Shown here: one piece after another, positions 34,001 through 45,479 of the stretch | Layout: each line of letters opens with the position of its first letter | How positions within the stretch are numbered: the stretch's first letter is position 1 | NCBI RefSeq assembly: GCF_902459505.1 | Contig: NC_047084.1 | Location: forward strand, 308,589,963-308,653,962 | DNA: 64,000 nt | From: Geotrypetes seraphini | Taxonomy: Eukaryota; Chordata; Amphibia; Gymnophiona; Dermophiidae | Reading direction: 5' to 3' | The notes under the pieces: model-generated | What the model was told of the DNA's origin: nothing | Database searches by the model: none | Seen by the model: only the letters and a program-made list of their open reading frames with translations | Position numbers and translations under genes: made by a program

Positions 34001-35075
34001 CAGCATTCGAAACTTCTCCCGGACCAGGAATTTGTTGAGCTTCCTGAGATCCAGAATGGGGCGTAAGTCCCCAGTCTTCTTTGGGACCAAAAAGTAACGG
34101 GAGTAAACCCCCTTCCCCAGCTGATCTTTGGGGACCGGTTCCACCGCCCAAAGCTTCAACAGAGCCCTGGCTTCGGCCAGAAGGATGGGAAGTTGTGCTC
34201 GGTTGTAAGAGGCAGCCCCCGGGGGTTGATCCGGTGGTGCGGACACAAAGTTGAGCGAGTAGCCCTCGGAGACGGTCCGGAGCACCCAAGCGTCTGATGT
34301 GATCTCGGTCCAAGCCACATAGAAGGACCGAAGACGCCCCCCTATGGGAAGGGGTTCCTGTGAGATCGCGGAGGGGAACCCGCCCCTTCCGCTCAGCCCG
34401 TCAAAAGGAGGGCGCGGGTTTGGAAGGACCCTGCGCCGGGGCTTGGGATTGTCCCCCTCTGCCTCGCTGAGATGGACGTCTCGGCGGTGGCCTAGAAAAA
34501 GCCGGGGTAGACTTCTGAGGGTATCGGCGCGGCGGAGGACGGAAGGGTTTCTGCGGCGGGGGCCTAGGCTTGGGGCGGACCAGGGAGGCTAACGAGCGCT
34601 CCTGTTCCGACAACCGTTTGGTCGCCGCATCTAAGGACTCGTCAAATAACTCGGACCCCACACAAGGCAAGTCTGCAAGACGTTCCTGCAGGTTTGGGTC
34701 CATATCGAGGGTGCGAAGCCAGGCCAGACGGCGCATGGCCATTGCGAAGGCCGACACCCTCGAAACCAGCTCAAATGCATCGTACACCGCATGGAAGAGG
34801 TACAACCGCAATTGAGACAGGTTGGACATAAACTTGTCAAATCCTGCTCTCTGGGAGTCCGGTAGGGAGTCACGATATTGAGGAAGGTCCTTCACCATAC
34901 CACGCAGATATGAGGAAAAGGTGAAGGCATAATTTAGTACCCTGGTGGCCATCAGGGAATTAGAATAGAGGCGACGGCCAAACTTGTCCAGGGTCCGCCC
35001 CTCCCTGCCGGGTGGAACCGCCGCAGAAACCCGAGAGGGGCAGATTTGGAACAACCAGGAGTCACTTGTGGCGGG
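31054..35075 (-). mobile_element. DIRS-like retrotransposon, 3' four-fifths (fossil)
   Basis: Tyrosine-recombinase retrotransposon read right to left. Parts: gag C-terminal region at about 34.4-35.07 kb (PPGREGRTLDKFGRRLYSNS, RRLAWLRTLDMDPNLQERLA), RT and RNase H at about 32.5-34.3 kb (KKTGDLRPILDLRKLNKFL, DWMCYLDLKEAYTHVPVHP, VFPYLDDWLIKAP, LTTDSSEYAWGAHLDG), and tyrosine recombinase at about 31.45-32.5 kb (LTSARRIGELQAL, TGHKVRAMAASVAFLRS, ATWSSVHTFTSHYCLD). RT-RNase H overlaps a long frame leading into the recombinase, as is usual in DIRS. The 3' terminal repeat and internal complementary region lie at 31060-31415. The 5' end is absent, so the element is not whole; the pol-side frames still look open, suggesting a fairly young insertion. 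Confidence 0.88.
31060..31415 (-). repeat. DIRS 3' terminal repeat and internal complementary region
   Basis: The outer edge CACAGTTACTTACCGTAACA (31066) is repeated in inverted form at 31346-31365 (TGTTACGGTAAGTAACTGTG). It is followed at once by CTTTATCCCAGGACAAGCAG (from 31366), which in the copy at 38-44 kb is the start of the 5' terminal repeat. So the internal region contains, head to tail, both outer edges of the element: the circle-junction template known from DIRS-1. Confidence 0.8.
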
Positions 35076-35089
35076 GGGGAGGGACACCA

Positions 35090-35274
35090 GAACTAGGAAG
35101 GAGTTATGGATGCAGCTACCAAGGTGATGAAAAAAAAGTTAGATGGATTGTGGGGAGGAGGATGGCCAGACAGACAGATGTTGGAACCTGGAAGGAGGAG
35201 AGAGAGGGACAGACAGACATTGGAACCTGTGAGGGGGAAGAAAAGGAGATGGGGGAAGACCAGGGCTGGAGAGA
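35090..35274. repeat. Purine-rich minisatellite-like tract, left part
   Basis: G/A-rich, with imperfect copies of a GACAGACATTGGAACCTG unit, interrupted by the TA element at 35277 and resumed at 36288. Confidence 0.65.
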
Positions 35275-35276
35275 TA

Positions 35277-36285
35277 CAGTGGTGCCTCACACAACGAACT
35301 TAATTGGTTCCAGGAGCAAGTTTGTTATGCGAAAAGTTCGTTATGTGAAACGCGTTTTCCCATAACAATACATGTTAAAAAAAATAATTCGTTCTGTAGC
35401 ATAAAATATGCTAAGATGACATAAAAAAAGATAAATTTATCTTGTTAGAGCTGGTGTTAGACACAACTGGGGACTGCAAAGTCCAGGCAGAGGCTTACGG
35501 CTCTCTTTGACCAGGGGGGACAGTTGCCTTAGTTGCACTACCCTAACCCTATTCCTGCTATGTGTGACTGTGGTATTCTGTTAGCATGATATTTCTGTGT
35601 AGCATTCTATAATAATTTGGCTTATTCAATTTTCTTGATAGTAGAGGGGATATATGTTAAGGGGAGGGGAGACAGGGGTTTTGTTGATCCTTGCTGTGTA
35701 TTATAATCACCCCCCACATACCCCCCTCGGTACCTTTTTTAATTCCTCCCATCTTTCCCAGCCAGTGGCGTACAGGCCAGAAGCGCAGAGATCAGGAGCA
35801 ATTCCTCTGCACGCCTGTGTGGGCCCATGCCGATCTCCGAATGGCTGCAGTTAGTTCTTGTGAGTCCCGCGAGAGCTGACTGCAGCCATTCAGAGATCAG
35901 CGCAGGCCCAGGCAGTAGCACAGAAGGCTTGCTCTTGATCTCTGCGCTTCTGGCTGGGAAATTTGCTAGACCACCAGTTACGAGTGAGCGGGTGAGATTA
36001 AAGTTGCAGCAGTGGTGGCTTTTTTAAAAAAATATGTGGCGGCGGGGGGAGGTTTAAAAATATGCGGTGGCGGCAGAGGCTTAAAAATATGCAGCAGCGG
36101 CGGCAGGGGGGTTTAAAATATGGGAGCCAGGCGGAGAGAGGGCAGTTAAGCGCAGTGCCTGCGCGGAAGGATGCAGCTCGGGCGACTTCGTTGTGTGAAA
36201 CGAAGTTCGTTGTGGGAAGCAAGACCTGAAGTTCGTTGTGCGCAGCGTTCGCTGTGCGAGGCGTCCGTTATGCAAGGCACCACTG
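35277..36285. mobile_element. TA-flanked pogo/Tigger-like element (1009 bp)
   Basis: Ends CAGTGGTGCCTCACACAACG and GTTATGCAAGGCACCACTG, with TA on both sides (35275-35276 and 36286-36287). Sub-terminal repeats of the theme 'GTTCGTTATGTGAAACG' occur at both ends (35335-35352; 36187-36265). The interior is non-coding, with a diffuse inverted repeat (CTGACTGCAGCCATTC versus GAATGGCTGCAGTTAG). It has interrupted the purine-rich tract and is therefore younger. Confidence 0.85.
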
Positions 36286-36287
36286 TA

Positions 36288-36960
36288 CAAGGAAAAGTTA
36301 CAGAAGGGTGGTGAGGGAGGGAGAGAAATAGACAATGGAACCTGGGAGGAGAAAGAAAAGGGGACATGCTGAAACTGGGAATAGGGGGAGGGGGGAGGAG
36401 AAAGAGCAGTGCTGGACCCAGGGATAGAGAAATGCAAGAGGTGTTGCTCTGCTAGATCAGGAGGACAGACAGGAAGTGGTGCTGGATCTAGGAGTTGGAG
36501 GGAGATGGATAGATGCTGGATCAGAGGTGAGGTAGAAAGAAGGGAGAGAGACAGACTGGATAAGAGGAAGAGGGGGGTAAGACACTAGACCCAGGAGAGT
36601 GGGAAGAACACTGGTCCCAAGAAGAGGTACTAGACTTGGGGAGGGGAGGGGATAATGGCCCAGGGCAGGGGATGTGGGAGGAACAGGGAGACAGAGGGAG
36701 CTTAGGGACACAAAAGAGCAACACTGGACAGAGAAGTGACAGGGGCACAAAAAGACAGTGTTGGACAAGGGAGGGGTATGCTGATCACAGGGATATGGAC
36801 TCAGGGTGAAAATGCAGGACAAGTCAAGAAAGGAACACAGCAGAAATTCTGAATATAGAGGATGATAAGGTCACTGAAGGCAGATGCAGAATGTGGAAGA
36901 AGTGAGGGAGGCATAGAGGCAGGGAGATATTTGACAGGACAGATAGGAACGCAGACAAAA
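36288..36960. repeat. Purine-rich minisatellite-like tract, right part
   Basis: Continues the left tract: AATAGACAATGGAACCTGGG then many degenerate GGGAGGAG, GACAGA and CTGGACC-type units. The reading frames on both strands are composition artefacts. Confidence 0.6.
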
Positions 36961-36977
36961 GGATGGTGGACATAGGG

Positions 36978-37164
36978 CAGGGTTATCAGTCCCTCGAGGG
37001 CTGCAATCCAGTCGGGTTTTCAGGATTTCCCCAATGAATATGCATGAGACCTATTAGCATACAATGAAAGCAGTGCATGCAAATAGATCTCATGCATATT
37101 CATTGGGGAAATCCTGAAACCCCGACTGGATTGTGGCCCTCGAGGAGGGACTTTGACACCCCTG
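36978..37164. mobile_element. hAT-type palindromic MITE, GGGGTGTCAAAGTCCC family
   Basis: Same family as 15000-15191. The right end GGACTTTGACACCCCTG is intact; the left end is altered (CAGGGTTATCAGTCCCTCGA). The flanks ACATAGGG (36970-36977) and ATATAGGG (37165-37172) are an 8-base duplication with one change. Confidence 0.88.
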
Positions 37165-37572
37165 ATATAGGGTGAGAAGAAATGCCAAATTGATAGGAAA
37201 CCCAAGAAGAAGAAAAGCAGAAAATCACAGATAAAGGTTAAATAAATGATTTTATTTCTAGTTTAGTAATTGAAACGTCAAATCTGAGAATTTACATCAG
37301 CTTTCTATATTTTACACTACAGGAGAAAATGTGAGGGGGAATTTGATGTGATTAAGAATTGTAATTGATGTATAGCCCTAGTTTTTAGGAGAGTATTTCT
37401 TCTGCATTTTCATATTCAATTGCTGGGTTTTGGCTTCTTTTAAAAATAAAAAGGAGTCTATGCAACCTGTAGTGCTGACAGTGAGTAAAAACACACATCT
37501 CCACGTCCAAACAACACTGAGGGTGAGGGTGGACATTGGTACCTGATTTCCTGAGCTTTTGTGCATCTAAGG

Positions 37573-37876
37573 CAGTGGTCTTCAAAACTCGCAGCCCAGG
37601 GGCCACATGCGGCCCACCAGGTACTATTTTGAGGCCCTTGGTATGTTTATTATAATCACAAAAGTAAAATAAAAGTTTCTTGATCATATGTCTCTTTAGC
37701 TATAAAGTACAATATTATTATTAAGACTTAGCCAAAAGCAAAGATTTGTAAACTATAAAGAGTTTTACCTTATGCAAAATTGTCATTTCTTTAATAAGAC
37801 ATTAACTATTTTTTCTGAGGCCCTCCAAGTACCTACAAATCCAAAATGTGGCCCTGCAAAGAGTTTGAGACCACTG
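37573..37876. mobile_element. hAT-type non-autonomous element (304 bp)
   Basis: Ends CAGTGGTCTTCAAAACTC and GAGTTTGAGACCACTG, with flanks ATCTAAGG (37565-37572) and CTCTAAGG (37877-37884), an 8-base duplication with one change. Just inside is GGGCCACATGCGGCCCACC. The AT-rich centre is non-coding. Confidence 0.88.
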
Positions 37877-37884
37877 CTCTAAGG

Positions 37885-38351
37885 GGATTTAAACTGCTTT
37901 TGGGTGGGGCACTTATATTTCACAGCACAGGGGAAGGGTACTAATGTTCTTCCGCACTTCTTGTTTTGCCTGGTGCATGTGCACAGTTTTACAGTAAGCA
38001 AAGCTCTTGTGTGCATGTGGCAGTCAGGTTCCTCCCCCTTGTTTTACTAGCATACACATCTCATTTGCTTTGGATATTTGGTTTAGGGGAGCTAGTTCAC
38101 AGTTTTTGCACCAGAATTTTGAGCATGGAGCCCTAGGAGTCCTTTTATGAGAAAGTGGGGGTCAATTTCAAGCCAAGGCTGCAGCTAGTTGTGGGGGAAA
38201 GAATTCAATGAGTCATGCTCTCCTACTTATTCTGAAATGACACCTTAGGTAAACTAATACTGAAACTCTTCCCCTCTGATGAGGATTCATCACATGCCAG
38301 TTTCTCCCAGCTTCTGCTGCACAACTTATATGCCGTGAAGAATCACCATAT
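37885..38351. other. Gene-free stretch left of the second DIRS copy
   Basis: Nothing recognised; no long open frame. Confidence 0.3.
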
Positions 38352-38720
38352 AGCACAGTTACTTACCGTAACAGTTGTTATCCAGGGACAGCAGGCAGAT
38401 ATTCCCACACATGGGTGATGTCACCGACGGAGCCCCGCAGCGGACAGCCTCGAAAGCAAACTTGCTTGAAGATCTCGATCTTTCGAGCACTGTACTGCAC
38501 ATGCGTGCGTGCCTTCCCGCCCGAACTAGGGGGCGCATCTCCTGAGAGGATCCTCAGTTCAGATACCTAGCCAAGAAGCCAACCAGGGGAGGTGGGAGGG
38601 TTGTGGGAATATCTGCCTGCAGTCCCTGGATAACAACTGTTACGGTAAGTAACTGTGCTTTATCCCAGGACAAGCAGGCAGCATATTCCCACACATGGGT
38701 GACCTCCAAGCTAAGTAAAA
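38352..38720 (-). repeat. DIRS 3' terminal repeat and internal complementary region
   Basis: The outer edge is TAGCACAGTTACTTACCGTA. Its inverted copy TACGGTAAGTAACTGTGC at 38641-38658 runs directly into TTTATCCCAGGACAAGCAGG, the reverse complement of the 5' outer edge at 44172-44192. Between them (38400-38575) lies the main inverted repeat shared with the 5' end (ACCGACGGAGCCCCGCAGCG, GGGGGCGCATCTCCTGAGAG). Confidence 0.85.
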
Positions 38721-41700
38721 AGGGATGGAGGGAAGTTGGCAATTTACGAAAAAAGATTTTGCAAAACAGATTGGCCAAAGTGGCCATCCCTCCTGGATAA
38801 GGAATCCAGACAATAATGAGAGGTGAAAGTATGAACCGAGGACCAAGTGGCAGCTTTGCAGATTTCCTCAATGGGAGTTGATCGAAGGAAAGCTACAGAT
38901 GCCGCCATAGCTCTAACTTTGTGGCCCGTCACTCGACCTTGCAGAGGAAGACCAGCCTGAGTGTAGCAGAAAGAAATACAAGCAGCCATCCAGTTGGAGA
39001 TTGTGCGTTTTGATATAGGACGTCCCAACTTGTTTGGATCAAATGAGATGAAAAGTTGAGGAGATGTTCTGTGAAGTTGAGTGCGTTGGAGGTAGAAAGC
39101 CAAAGCACGTTTACAGTCCAAGGTATGAAGAGCGGCTTCTCCAGGATGAGAATGAGGCTTTGGAAAAAACACAGGTAGAACAATAGACTGATTGATGTGA
39201 AATTCTGAAACAACTTTAGGTAAGAATTTAGGATGAGTACGGAGGACCACTTTGTCATGGTGAAAAACTGTGAAGGGTGGATCTGCAACTAAAGCTTGTA
39301 GCTCACTGACTCTTCGAGCAGAAGTGAGAGCAATCAAAAACACAGCTTTCCAAGTGAGATACTTGAGGTGGGCTTTGTCAAGCGGTTCAAAAGGAGGTTT
39401 CATAAGTTGAGCTAAAACAACATTGAGATCCCAAACAACTGGAGGTGGTTTAAGCGGTGGATGGAGATTGAGAAGTCCTTTCATAAAGCGAGAAACGATA
39501 GGATGTGCAGAAAGGGGTTTTCCATCCAAAGGCTGATGAAAAGCAGCTATAGCACTAAGATGGACTCGAATAGATGTAGTTTGAAGTCCAGATTGTGATA
39601 AATGGAGTAAGTAGTCCAGAACGGATGTCAAGGAGGAAGATCTGGGTGGCAAGTGACGTGTAGAACATCAAGCAGAGAATCTAGTCCACTTCTGGCCATA
39701 ACATTGTCTAGTTGATGGTTTTCTGGAAGCAAGTAAGATATCTTGAACAGACGGAGAGAATTGAGAAAAGTCTGTTATGCAGAAAGGTACCAAGCTGTTA
39801 AATGTAGAGACTGCAGATTGGGATGAAGCAAGGATCCTTGACTCTGCGTGAGTAGAGAGGGAAATACTGGTAGAAGTAGAGGCTCCCTGGTGCTGAGTTG
39901 AAGTAGAAGGGAGAACCAAGGTTGTCTGGGCCACCGAGGAGCTATCAGAATCATGGTGGCATGTTCTGACTTCAGTTTGACTAGAGTCTTGAGAATCAGA
40001 GGAAACGGAGGAAAAGCATAAAGGAACTGATTCCTCCAGTCCAGTAGAAACGCATCCGCTTCGAGACGTTGAGGGGCATAGATGCGGGAGCAAAATTGAG
40101 GCAGTTTGAAGTTGAGAGGTGACGCAAACAGATCTATCTGTGGAGTTCCCCAACGGGCAAAGATTTGGCGAAGAGTAGGAGAATTGAGTGTCCATTCGTG
40201 AGGCTGTAGAAGACGACTCAATTTGTCCGCCAAATAATTGTGTTGACCCTGAATATAAACAGCTCTGAGGAAGATGTTGTGAAGAATTGCCCAATGCCAC
40301 AATTTCAGAGCTTCTTGACAGAGGGAGTGAGAGCCCATCCCTCCCTGTTTGTTGACATAATACATGGCTACCTGTTTGTCGGTACGTACAAGAATCACCA
40401 TGTCGTGAAGGAGATGTTGAAAAGCTTTGAGAGCATAGAATATCGCTCTGAGTTCCAATAGATTGATATGACACCGACGGTCTGCTTGAGTCCAGAGACC
40501 CTGAGTGCGAAGACCGTCCACATGAGCTCCCCATGCGTACATTGATGAGTTGGTTGTGAGGACTTTCTGATGAGGAAGAGGGTGGAACAGCAAGCCTCTG
40601 GAAAGATTTAAAGAGAGCATCCACCAACGGAGAGACTTCCGCAATGAAGGAGTTATGGAAATCAGTCGAGTTGGTGGATCCACTGATTGCTGCCATTGGG
40701 ATGCCAGTGTCCATTGAGGAATACGAAGGTGAAGTCTGGCAAAAGGAATCACATGAACTGTAGAAGCCATGTGACCGAGCAGAACCATCATCTTTCGTGC
40801 TGGAACAGTTGAAAGTTGGAAGAGTTGTTGAGAAATCTTAAGTAGGGCGGCCTGACGTGGTTGTGGAAGGTATGCTCTCAGATTGATAGTGTCCAGAGTT
40901 GCTCCTATGAATTGGAGAAACTGAGAAGGAGTCAACTGAGATTTGGGAAAGTTGATGTGAAATCCCAAACTTTGTAGAAAAAGAATAGTCTGTTGGGTCG
41001 CTGCAATAACCCCTGAAAAAGAGGGAGCCTTGATGAGCCAGTCGTCTAGGTATGGAAATACTTGGAGACCCTGGTTGCGAAGAGCTGCAGCCACGACCAC
41101 GAGACATTTTGTGAAAACCCTGGGAGAAGAAGCCAATCTGAAGGGGAGAACTCGGTACTGCAGATGAAGGCTTCCTACTTGGAATCTGAGGTACTTGCGA
41201 AATGCTGGATGAATAGGGATATGAGTATACGCCTCTTTGAGATCGAGGGAACACATCCAATCCCCTTGGTCCATTAAGGAATATAAAGTTGGCAGTGTGA
41301 GCATTCAAAATTTCTCTTTGACTAGATATTTGTTGAGAGCTCTGAGATCCAGGATCGGTCGCAAATCCCCCGTCTTTTTGGGAACTAGAAAATAATGGGA
41401 GTAGAATCCCAAGTTCCTTTGGGAAAGAGGAACTTCCTCCACAGCTCTTAGGAGAAGCAGAGCTCGAGCTTCTTGGAGAAGAAGGGGAAGATGCGACTGA
41501 TTGGAAGGACACTCTCTTGGATGGCGATCTGGAGGCACCTGAAGGAGCCGAAGAGAGTATCCCTCTCGTAGGATGGTAAGCACCCAGAGATCTGATGTAA
41601 TGAGCTCCCACTGGTGATAAAATGTGGAAAGGCGACCCCCTATGGGGAGGGGAGAATTTGGAAACAGAGAAATTTGAATGCTCATGTCGAGATTGTCAAA

Positions 41701-44004
41701 AAGACTGAGCAGGCTTGGTGGCAGCAGGAGTCTGAGATTTTTGTTGTCGCTGTTGTTGAGGAGGACGACGAGGAGGAGGTCTTGAAAAAGCAGGAGTCGT
41801 TTTCTGAGGATAACGACGTGGAGTCTGTTTGAAACCTCTAGTTGGTGCAAGTTTAGGTTTTGGTCGAATGAGGGAAGCAAAAGAGCGTTCATGTTCTGAA
41901 AGACGCTTGGTAGCTGCCTCAATAGAGTCATCAAATAATTCATTTCCCTGACAAGGTAGATTTGCCAATCTATCTTGAAGGTTGGGATCCATGTCAACAA
42001 TACGTAACCATGCTAAACGACGCATTGCTACAGCAAAGGCCGATACTCGAGACGAGAGTTCAAATGCATCATATGAGGCTTGTAATATGAAGAGTCGTAA
42101 TTGAGAAAGAGTCTTAAGGATGAGTTTAAATTCTGAAAGACGAGTGGTAGAGATATCCGGGTAAAAAGATGGTAAAATCTTCAGAAAATGGTTTAAGTAG
42201 GACGTAAAGATGTAGCTGTAATTAAGAACTCTATTTGCCATCATAGAGTTTTGGTATAAACGGCGACCAAACTTATCCATGGTACGACCTTCTCTACCTG
42301 GAGGAACTGAAGCATTGATTTTGGAAGGATGTGCTTTCTTTAAAGAGGATTCTACTACCAGGGATTGATGAGATAGTTGAGACTTTTCATAACCTTTACA
42401 TGGAACTGTTCGATAACGGGATTCCAATTTAGATGGAATGGCAGTGATGGAATAAGGAGTCTCCATATTACGAACAAAGGTTTGTTTCAGAACAGGACTC
42501 TTTCGGTGGATGAGGAAGCTCCATATCTGCTAAATATTCAGGAGTATATTTAGAATCTGAATGAAGATCCAGTTTGAGAGCTTGTCCCATATCAAAAACA
42601 AATTTGGCAAAAGAAATGGATTTGGAATCAGACGCTTCCTCAGGAGATACACTGCGAGATTTAGGAAGAGCTGAGTATGAGGGAGAAGCCTCTCTAGAAT
42701 ATGGTGAAAGTGGTTCTGAGTCTAGACGTAGAGTCACAGAAGAAGTTGCACTGTGAGGTGGAGTAAGAGAATGTTTTCTCTTCAGGCTCCTGGATGGAGA
42801 AGTACCAGGTGTACGTGGTACAGAATGAGTCGAGGTCTGTGGTGAACTGTCTCGACGGGGTGGCTTCGATGGTGGAGTCTTCGGTCGAGAAGGACTTCGA
42901 GTCGATGCGCGATGGTGTCGAGATCTGTGCTTCTTCTTCGAAGAATGAGGCAGAGAAGTCTCGGTATCCAATGCCGAAGACTCCCTCCGAAGCTTGGGAG
43001 CAATAGGTCTCGAATGCTTCGACCGGTGCTTCGGAGGAGGCGAGTCTGGAGAAGAATCAGACAAAGAAATTTTCTACGGTGTCCTGGATCGGCCTCGAGA
43101 TACTGGAAGCTCTGGTTGTGTGACAGGCTGATCAGTCTGAGGCAAGGTAGAGGACGGGACCAATTGAGCCACTAAGGAGGAAATCTGAGTGGTGAGTATA
43201 GATTTCAGCATGTCCTCCAGCATCGGCACCGAGACAGAAGATTCTGACCTCGTAGGTGCAGCAGTACGCTCCGAAGAGGGCGACCTCGAAGGTGAGTATT
43301 CCCTTATCTTGGAGGTATGCTTGGAAGATGGACATGCAGAGGAGTCTGGTGGCTTCTTGGGTACGGTACCTGAAAGAGAACCCGGAGACTTACCCCCCAT
43401 AGAAGACTTCGCAGATGGTACCGTCTTCGAGGGAACCGAAGCAGGTAAGGTCGAGGCCTTCGAGACCGAAGCTCCAGCCGGAGCCTGGGTCGAAGCCTTC
43501 GAGACCGTAGTCGTCGATGTCGTCGGAGTCGAAGCCTTCGAGACCGGGGCAGCCGCCGAGGTCGAAGCAGAATCCGAAGGTTGCTCCATGTCTCCGAAAA
43601 GTTGAAAAAATTGAGCGCACCGGTGTCGAAAAGCCCGTGGAGTAAGAGTGAAACAACGGTGACAATCTTCTGGGGAATGAGTGGGACCCAGGCACTGTAG
43701 ACAGCGGCAGTGGGGATCGGTGACCGAAATCACACAATTACACTGGCGACAACGTTTGAACCCGGTAAGAGGCCGGGACATGGAAAAAATAAAGTCCGTG
43801 TCGAACGAAAGGCGGCTGGACACAAAATCAAAGAAACAATTGAAACTTTTTTATTTTATTTTATTTTTTTTTAAGAAAAGAAAACGAAAAAGAAATAGGA
43901 GAGCACAGCGACCAAACTTAACTGAAAGAAAAGAAACAGTCGCGGTGAAGAGAAGGCAATGCTGCAGAGATGTAGAAAAACGTGTCTTCTTGTCTCCGCG
44001 GAAT

Positions 44005-44192
44005 TAAACGAACTGAGGATCCTCTCAGGAGATGCGCCCCCTAGTTCGGGCGGGAAGGCACGCGCGCATGCGCGGTACATTGCTCGAAAGATCGAGATCT
44101 TCAAGCAAGTTTGCTTTTGAGGCTGTCCGCTGCGGGGCTCCGTCGGTGACGTCACCCATGTGTGGGAATATGCTGCCTGCTTGTCCTGGGAT
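44005..44192 (-). repeat. DIRS 5' terminal repeat
   Basis: Reverse complement of 38400-38575 with few differences: GAGGATCCTCTCAGGAGATG, GGGCGGGAAGGCACGCGCGC, CTGCGGGGCTCCGTCGGTGA, ending in CCTGCTTGTCCTGGGATAA. Confidence 0.85.
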
Positions 44193-44472
44193 AATCACAT
44201 TATCCCTCACCCCAAGTCACTTCACTGGCTTCCCATCCAGTTCCAAATACAGTTCAATCTCCTCTTACTGACCTACAAGTTCACTCACTGCAGCCCCTCA
44301 ATATCTCTCCACACATCTCACTCCTTAAGCTCCCACCTGTGAACTCCGTTCATCGGGCAATTCCCTCCTCCTCCACTACCTACTCCAGACTTGGTCCCAT
44401 CTTGCTGCACTGTATGCATGAAACAAACTGCCTGAGGTGAAGATCCTCAAAACCTTACGTGCCTTTAATGGA
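44193..44472 (+). mobile_element. L2-like LINE C-terminal fragment
   Basis: Reads HPKSLHWLPIQFQIQFNLLL and LTYKFTHCSPSISLHTSHSL, then (after frame changes) LAALYA-NKLPEVKIL, the usual L2 end. It abuts the DIRS 5' end on the left and a DNA element on the right. Confidence 0.65.
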
Positions 44473-45020
44473 GTTGCTAAACCGCTCCAGCCGGTTTAGC
44501 AAGGCAGTATTTTACCAGCTGATTATCAGAATGGCTTACCATGGTCTTTTTTGAGCTTCCTAGCTGTCTCCGACCCTGCTATGCAAATGAAGAACAAGAT
44601 CATTAATATTAAAATGAGCACTCCAGGTGATTTCCTAACCTCATTGTAGCACATTTTTCCGCTAAACCCCCAGTAGTGGGAGGGATGCCCTCTCCCTCCC
44701 ACTACTGCCATCACATAACTCCCTGACATTCCCCCTGGCAGTGGGAGGAATGCCCACTCCCTCACACTGTCAGGGGGGAGGGGGAGGTGACAGGAGATTG
44801 TGCAATGGCGGAGGTGGGAGGGAGTGGGCATCCCTCCTGCCAATCTTTGATTTGGGGTCCTTTTTTAATTTGTGGGTATATTCTGTGCACGTGATGATCG
44901 CTATCACCAGCTACTCATCCCATGCAAATTTAGCGACTCTCCGCAAACCTCATTTGCATGTATGTCTTTTAGAGAATGACTCATCTTTTTCAAATCGTTA
45001 CATTTACAGCTGCGATAGCA
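44473..45020. mobile_element. Non-autonomous DNA element with C-rich core (same family as 27.0-29.0 kb)
   Basis: The left side has GTTGCTAAACCGCTCCAGCC and GGTTTAGCAAGG; the core is GTGGGAGGGATGCCCTCTCC repeats (44670-44840); the right side has AACCTCATTTGCATGTATG and AGAGAATGACTCATC, matching 27085-27140 in reverse complement. Exact ends were not determined. Confidence 0.5.
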
Positions 45021-45180
45021 GGCTGTTGAATTTTAACGGGTTAGACAATCTACTCCAGAGCCTTTATGTCAGGCCAGTGACATAGTGAGGGTGAGTGCCA
45101 GAGGAAGTCGGGTGCTAGTGCTCCCATCAAGGAGGCGGCTGGGACAGACCATCCCCCAGCACTAGGCCACTGTGTTAAGT

Positions 45181-45435
45181 GATGTCTCTAGCAGTATTCA
45201 AATCCAAGCTAAAAGGCAACTTTTTGATGTGGCTTTCAACCCCTAACATATTCTCCATAAAATTGCCTATATTCTTTCTATCATTCTCTGCAAAAAAACA
45301 AACCCCCCCACCCCACCCCACCCCACCCCAACCAATCATATGTCCATCCAAATTATATTGTAAGCTCTTCTGAGAAGGGACCATCTGTTTACATGTTGAA
45401 CGTACAACGCTATAGAAATGATAAGTAATAGTAGA
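45181..45435 (+). mobile_element. L2-like LINE 3'-end fragment
   Basis: Begins with the phrase AVFKSKLKGNFLMWL and ends CGCTATAGAAATGATAAGTA followed by ATAGTAG, a typical L2 3' tail. An ACCCC-rich run lies at 45304-45330. Probably the continuation of the fragment at 44193-44472. Confidence 0.6.
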
Positions 45436-45479
45436 AGCTAACTGCCCAAAACCACAAGCACTGCACTGGTATCTCAGCA

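Larger units (their letters stand above)
38352..44192 (-). mobile_element. DIRS-like retrotransposon, both ends present (fossil)
   Basis: A 5.8 kb tyrosine-recombinase retrotransposon with both terminal repeats. On the - strand: 5' repeat (44005-44192); gag at about 41.7-43.8 kb, starting with a cysteine-rich zinc-binding region (CRQCNCVISV, HCRCLQCLGPTHSPEDC) and ending with PPGREGRTMDKFGRRLYQ and a basic, proline-rich tail; RT and RNase H at about 39.8-41.6 kb (KKTGDLRPILDLRALNKYL, VFPYLDDWLIKAP, NSSMYAWGAHVDGLRTQG); tyrosine recombinase at about 38.7-39.7 kb (LTSARRVSELQAL, TGHKVRAMAASVAFLRSTP). The 3' repeat and internal complementary region fill 38352-38720. Structurally complete, but the coding part carries a handful of breaks and looks inactive. 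Moderately young: the two terminal repeats remain very similar. No target duplication, as expected for recombinase-mediated insertion. Confidence 0.9.

Noticed and set aside
31449-34313. A 954-codon open frame that could be read as a large host protein
   Set aside because: Its C-terminal third is a DIRS tyrosine recombinase and the rest overlaps the DIRS RT-RNase H frame; it belongs to a retrotransposon.
34344-34592. Arginine-rich + strand frame of 82 codons
   Set aside because: Antisense to DIRS gag; GC-rich shadow frame.
38270-38300. CTGATGA-like string at 38274 considered as a hammerhead
   Set aside because: No GAAA core or pairing flanks follow.
43189-43605. Acidic 138-codon + strand frame (EAFET repeats)
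   Set aside because: Antisense of the serine/lysine-rich DIRS gag linker; composition artefact.
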